A DNA stretch of 9,467 nt, taken from contig CANDCW010000086.1 of assembly GCA_947383275.1 (NCBI GenBank), positions 1 through 9,467 of the forward strand, in the 5' to 3' direction. The notes beneath the pieces were generated by a model, which was given only the letters and a program-made list of their open reading frames with translations, was not told where the DNA came from and ran no database searches. This DNA is from an uncultured Bacillota bacterium. Its GTDB lineage: Bacteria > Bacillota > Clostridia > Oscillospirales > Oscillospiraceae. Positions 7,711 to 9,467 of the stretch are shown here, piece after piece; position 1 is the stretch's first letter; every line of letters begins with the position of its first letter. The translations under genes and the position numbers were made by a program.

Positions 7711-7755
7711 ACAGCCCCACCGGCAAGCGCCTGGTGGGGCTGTTGTTATTTTTTT
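7711..7755 (+). terminator. Intrinsic terminator of the ATPase gene
   Basis: A perfect 11-bp stem pairs ACAGCCCCACC (7711-7721) with GGTGGGGCTGT (7733-7743) around an 11-base loop, followed by a T-rich tail ending in seven T residues (7749-7755). It starts 8 bases after the ATPase stop. The tail overlaps the 3' end of the opposing XRE gene. On the minus strand the hairpin is followed only by a broken T tract, so reverse termination is less certain. Confidence 0.9.
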
Positions 7756-7970
7756 GCCCGGGGATAGGGCTTGCGCACATCCGTCAGCCCCAGAAGGTAG
7801 TCGGTGCTGGTGTTGTGAAACTGTGCAAGGGCAATGAGAATTTCCGGCGGAATCGTCCGCTGCCCCAACTCGTAGTTACTATATACTTGTTGTGAACAGT
7901 TCAGCTCAACTGCGACTGCTTTTTGAGTTAGATCGGAATCTTCGCGTAAGTCGCGAATTCGCTGATACAT
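7746..7970 (-). CDS. Small XRE/Cro-type helix-turn-helix regulator
   Basis: A 74-residue protein that is almost entirely one Cro/C1-type DNA-binding domain. The helix-turn-helix runs about residues 14-42 (LTQKAVAVELNCSQQVYSNY, then ELGQRTIP), followed by ILIALAQFHNTSTDYLLGLTD, typical of single-domain XRE repressors in Clostridia. Three starts are possible in frame: GTG 7979, ATG 7976 and ATG 7970. Only 7970 has a correctly placed ribosome site, GGTGAT (7975-7980) with 4 bases between, and it gives the familiar MYQRIRDLRED opening. It is divergent from the ribbon-helix-helix gene and shares an 88-bp control region with it. Base composition is about 45% GC, well below the flanking genes, suggesting acquisition. 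The TAA stop and two lysine codons lie in the T tract of the ATPase terminator. The target is unknown; autoregulation is likely. Confidence 0.88.
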   Translation of the reverse strand: MYQRIRDLREDSDLTQKAVAVELNCSQQVYSNYELGQRTIPPEILIALAQFHNTSTDYLLGLTDVRKPYPRAKK

Positions 7971-7983
7971 GAACATCACCCTA

Positions 7984-8045
7984 AAACAGTATAATTACCG
8001 CAAAATGTTGTATTTACTTTTACAATAAATTGCAGTAAACTGTTT
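7984..8045. promoter_or_regulatory. Mirror-symmetric divergent promoter/operator region
   Basis: AAACAGTATA (7984-7993) and TAAACTGTTT (8036-8045) form an inverted repeat with 1 mismatch in 10. Its centre, 8014.5, is also the midpoint between the two start codons (7970 and 8059). On each strand it reads TAWACTGTTT, then GGTGAT within 4 bases, then ATG, with 13 bases between the repeat and ATG. The elements TATACT (minus, 7988-7993) and TAAACT (plus, 8036-8041) are plausible -10 boxes. Candidate -35 boxes would overlap at 8011-8018: TTTACT at 8013-8018 gives a 17-base spacer for the plus gene, while the minus -35 is weak. The stretch 7981-8040 is about 25% GC. Confidence 0.6.
8023..8042. repeat. 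Two abutting 10-bp dyads, possible operator
   Basis: CAATAAATTG (8023-8032) is directly followed by CAGTAAACTG (8033-8042). They agree at 8 of 10 positions (CARTAAAYTG), and each is a 4+4 dyad around AA. The 10-bp period would place both on one face of the helix. The second copy covers the candidate plus-strand -10. Tandem short palindromes are the usual targets of ribbon-helix-helix repressors such as MetJ, and such a protein is encoded 17 bases downstream. Binding is inferred. Confidence 0.5.
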
Positions 8046-8047
8046 GC

Positions 8048-8055
8048 GAGGTGAT
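8048..8055 (+). promoter_or_regulatory. Ribosome binding site of the small RHH gene
   Basis: GAGGTGAT is an 8-base match to the complement of the 16S rRNA 3' end, 3 bases before the ATG at 8059 (7 bases from the GAGG core). This strong site is the main evidence, besides the fold, that the 53-codon frame is translated. Confidence 0.8.
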
Positions 8056-8058
8056 TTA

Positions 8059-8220
8059 ATGAAAACGATCAAAGAACTCAAAAAAAGGGTGTGCGTTACC
8101 ATGCCCCTTGAGCTGTACGACGCGTTGGTGGAGCTGGCAAGGGAGGACGCCCGGTCTCTTCCCGGCTACGTCCGCTGGGTGTTAAAAAATGAAGTAAACA
8201 GGAAAAAGGGAGGCGGCTGA
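8059..8220 (+). CDS. Small ribbon-helix-helix (Arc/CopG-type) DNA-binding protein
   Basis: A 53-residue basic protein. After a lysine-rich start (MKTIKELKK) comes the ribbon-helix-helix pattern: a beta strand RVCVTMP, helix one LELYDALVELAREDA, turn RSLPG and helix two YVRWVLKNEVNRKK. This is the spacing seen in Arc/MetJ/CopG-type repressors and many antitoxins, which dimerise through the strand and read DNA with it. No toxin gene accompanies it. It is divergent from the XRE gene, with an excellent ribosome site and a possible tandem operator over its own -10, so autoregulation is likely. The first half is AT-rich compared with flanking genes. The final codons (Gly-Gly-Gly-stop) are part of the terminator hairpin of the opposing amylase gene. 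The fold assignment is from pattern reading; the biological role is unknown. Confidence 0.8.
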   Translation: MKTIKELKKRVCVTMPLELYDALVELAREDARSLPGYVRWVLKNEVNRKKGGG

Positions 8221-8233
8221 TAGGCCGCTTCCC
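8203..8233 (-). terminator. Intrinsic terminator of the GH13 gene
   Basis: On the minus strand GGGAAGCGGC (8224-8233) pairs with GCCGCCTCCC (8208-8217) in a 10-bp stem with one non-Watson-Crick position around a 6-base loop, followed by five T residues (8203-8207). It starts 1 base after the GH13 stop. On the plus strand the hairpin lacks a T tract, so it should act mainly for the amylase gene. It lies inside the last codons of the ribbon-helix-helix gene. Confidence 0.75.
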
Positions 8234-8234
8234 G

Positions 8235-9467
8235 CTATTTCAAGGAGAATACCGCCCCTGACCGGGGGGGCAGGGCAATGGTATACAGCCCATCCATCTG
8301 GGAGAACTGGGGCCGGCCTAGGAGGGGGAAGAGCCTGCCTTCGTCGAAGGGGAAGGCGTGCTCCTCGTCTCCGGCGTTAAAGACGCACAGCAAGCGCTCA
8401 TCCCCGGTTTCCCGGAGGAAAGCCATCAGGGGGCCCTTGCCGTGGACATACCGTATGGAGCCACGGCGCAGGGCCGGGTGCCGGTTGCGCAGCCGGCCCA
8501 AGGCCCGGTACCAGTTCAGCAGGTCCTGGTCCTCGCGGCCCCAGGGATAGGTCTGGCGGTTAAAGGGGTCCTCGAAGCCCTCCATTCCCGCCTCATCTCC
8601 GTAGTACACGGTAGGAGAGCCGGGAAAACAGAACATCAGCAGGGCGGCGGCCTTCAGCAGCTCCTTGCCCCTGGCTCGCTGCTTTGGGGACAGCCGGTAT
8701 TGGGCCCGCCACTCCTTGGACTGATCCCGGTACTCACCCCCCGCCCCCAGCAGGGTGAGCAGGCGGGGGGTGTCGTGGGTGTCCAAGGAGTTCATGGCAG
8801 AGTAAAACGCGAAGGGGGGATAGTTTTCCCGGATGGCCTCCATTCCCTTGATAAAGCTCTCGCTCCCCCCTCCCAAAAAGAAGGACAAGATCGCTGAGCG
8901 CAGCGGGTAGTTCATCAGGCCATCGCAGTGGCCGCCTAAAATGTGCTTGCGGCGCACGCCGTAGGCCACCTTGGTGGAGCCGTCCTCCCATACCTCGCCG
9001 ATGACCACCGCGTTGGGTTTCTCCTCCCGGGCGGCCCTATGGATGCCAGCTACGAAGTCATCGGGCAGCTCGTCGGCCACATCCAGCCGCCAGCCGTCCG
9101 CGCCGGCCCGCAGCCACCGGCGGACCACGCTGTCCTCGCCGCCGAAGATGAAGTCCCGGTAGCCCGGATCGTTTTCGTTGACGGCGGGCAGGGAGTAGAT
9201 ACCCCACCAGCTGTCGTATTTCTGGGGCCACTGGGCGAAATTGAACCAGGAGCGGTAGGGAGAATCCGGGCTCTGGTAAGCTCCTGTTTCAGGGTAAAAG
9301 CCATCGCCGTTGAAGTAGCGGCTGACAAATCCGGTGTGGTTGAACACCCCGTCCAGCATCACCCGCATGCCCAGATTATGAGCCTCCCGGCAGAGCCTGG
9401 AAAAATCCTCGTTGGTGCCCAGCATGGGGTCCACCCGGTTGTAGTCGGCGGTGCCGTAGCGGTGGTT
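8235..9467 (-). CDS. GH13 alpha-amylase family enzyme, neopullulanase/cyclomaltodextrinase-like (5' end outside window)
   Basis: The C-terminal 410 residues of a glycoside hydrolase family 13 enzyme that cleaves alpha-glucosidic bonds in maltooligosaccharides, pullulan or cyclodextrins. The N-terminus, probably 150-200 residues including any N-terminal domain or signal peptide, is beyond the right edge. Visible in order (numbered from the window edge): HRYGTADYNRVDP; region I DGVFNH (39-44); a region V-like LPAVN (93-97); region II GWRLDVADEL with nucleophile D129; region III VIGEVW with acid/base E158; region IV NSLDTHDTPR with H231 and D232; then GSPTVYYGDEAGMEG and a C-terminal beta domain ending in GAVFSLK. 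All three catalytic acids are present, so the enzyme should be active. The NHRYGT lead-in and the H-rich region IV favour the neopullulanase/cyclomaltodextrinase group over secreted alpha-amylases. Location in the cell cannot be judged. It is convergent with the small regulator gene. Confidence 0.92.
   Translation of the reverse strand, partial: NHRYGTADYNRVDPMLGTNEDFSRLCREAHNLGMRVMLDGVFNHTGFVSRYFNGDGFYPETGAYQSPDSPYRSWFNFAQWPQKYDSWWGIYSLPAVNENDPGYRDFIFGGEDSVVRRWLRAGADGWRLDVADELPDDFVAGIHRAAREEKPNAVVIGEVWEDGSTKVAYGVRRKHILGGHCDGLMNYPLRSAILSFFLGGGSESFIKGMEAIRENYPPFAFYSAMNSLDTHDTPRLLTLLGAGGEYRDQSKEWRAQYRLSPKQRARGKELLKAAALLMFCFPGSPTVYYGDEAGMEGFEDPFNRQTYPWGREDQDLLNWYRALGRLRNRHPALRRGSIRYVHGKGPLMAFLRETGDERLLCVFNAGDEEHAFPFDEGRLFPLLGRPQFSQMDGLYTIALPPRSGAVFSLK

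Noticed and set aside
7746..8220. Toxin-antitoxin system
   Set aside because: Both proteins are DNA-binding folds typical of antitoxins or repressors, but neither gene nor the space around them encodes a toxin-like domain, so the call is not supported.

Overview
The window looks like a chromosomal segment from a GC-rich, endospore-forming member of the Clostridia, probably an Oscillospiraceae relative such as the Flavonifractor/Oscillibacter group. That placement is an inference. It rests on the high GC content of the coding DNA, Firmicutes-type Shine-Dalgarno sites, a spoIIP sporulation gene and a miaB-mutS pair. No tRNA, rRNA, CRISPR array, insertion sequence or origin was seen. No gene-free stretch exceeds about 155 bases.

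Layout: (1) 1-3621, minus strand: miaB followed 21 bp later by mutS, which runs off the left edge. Both read from a candidate sigma-A promoter at 3665-3693. (2) 3622-3776: divergent control region shared by miaB and spoIIP. It holds a 12-bp palindrome inside the miaB promoter spacer, and a weak sigma-E-like promoter with a 7+7 bp inverted repeat in front of spoIIP. (3) 3777-4928, plus strand: spoIIP, closed by a strong intrinsic terminator. (4) 5057-7702, plus strand: an 881-residue type II (SERCA-like) Ca2+ P-type ATPase with its own promoter and terminator. (5) 7746-8220: a small AT-rich cassette of two divergent DNA-binding proteins, an XRE/Cro-type helix-turn-helix protein (minus) and a 53-residue ribbon-helix-helix protein (plus). 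(6) 8235-9467, minus strand: the C-terminal 410 residues of a GH13 alpha-amylase-family enzyme, cut by the right edge, with a terminator lying inside the last codons of the ribbon-helix-helix gene.

The backbone genes are ordinary housekeeping and sporulation functions: tRNA ms2i6A modification, mismatch repair, engulfment peptidoglycan hydrolysis, calcium export and maltooligosaccharide breakdown. The part most worth attention is the two-regulator cassette. Its 88-bp intergenic region is mirror-symmetric about the midpoint between the two start codons: a 10-mer with one mismatch, then a GGTGAT ribosome site, then ATG on each side. It also carries two abutting 10-bp dyads of form CARTAAAYTG over the plus-strand -10. 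This suggests a compact two-repressor switch that has settled between two pre-existing terminators, but no function has been shown.
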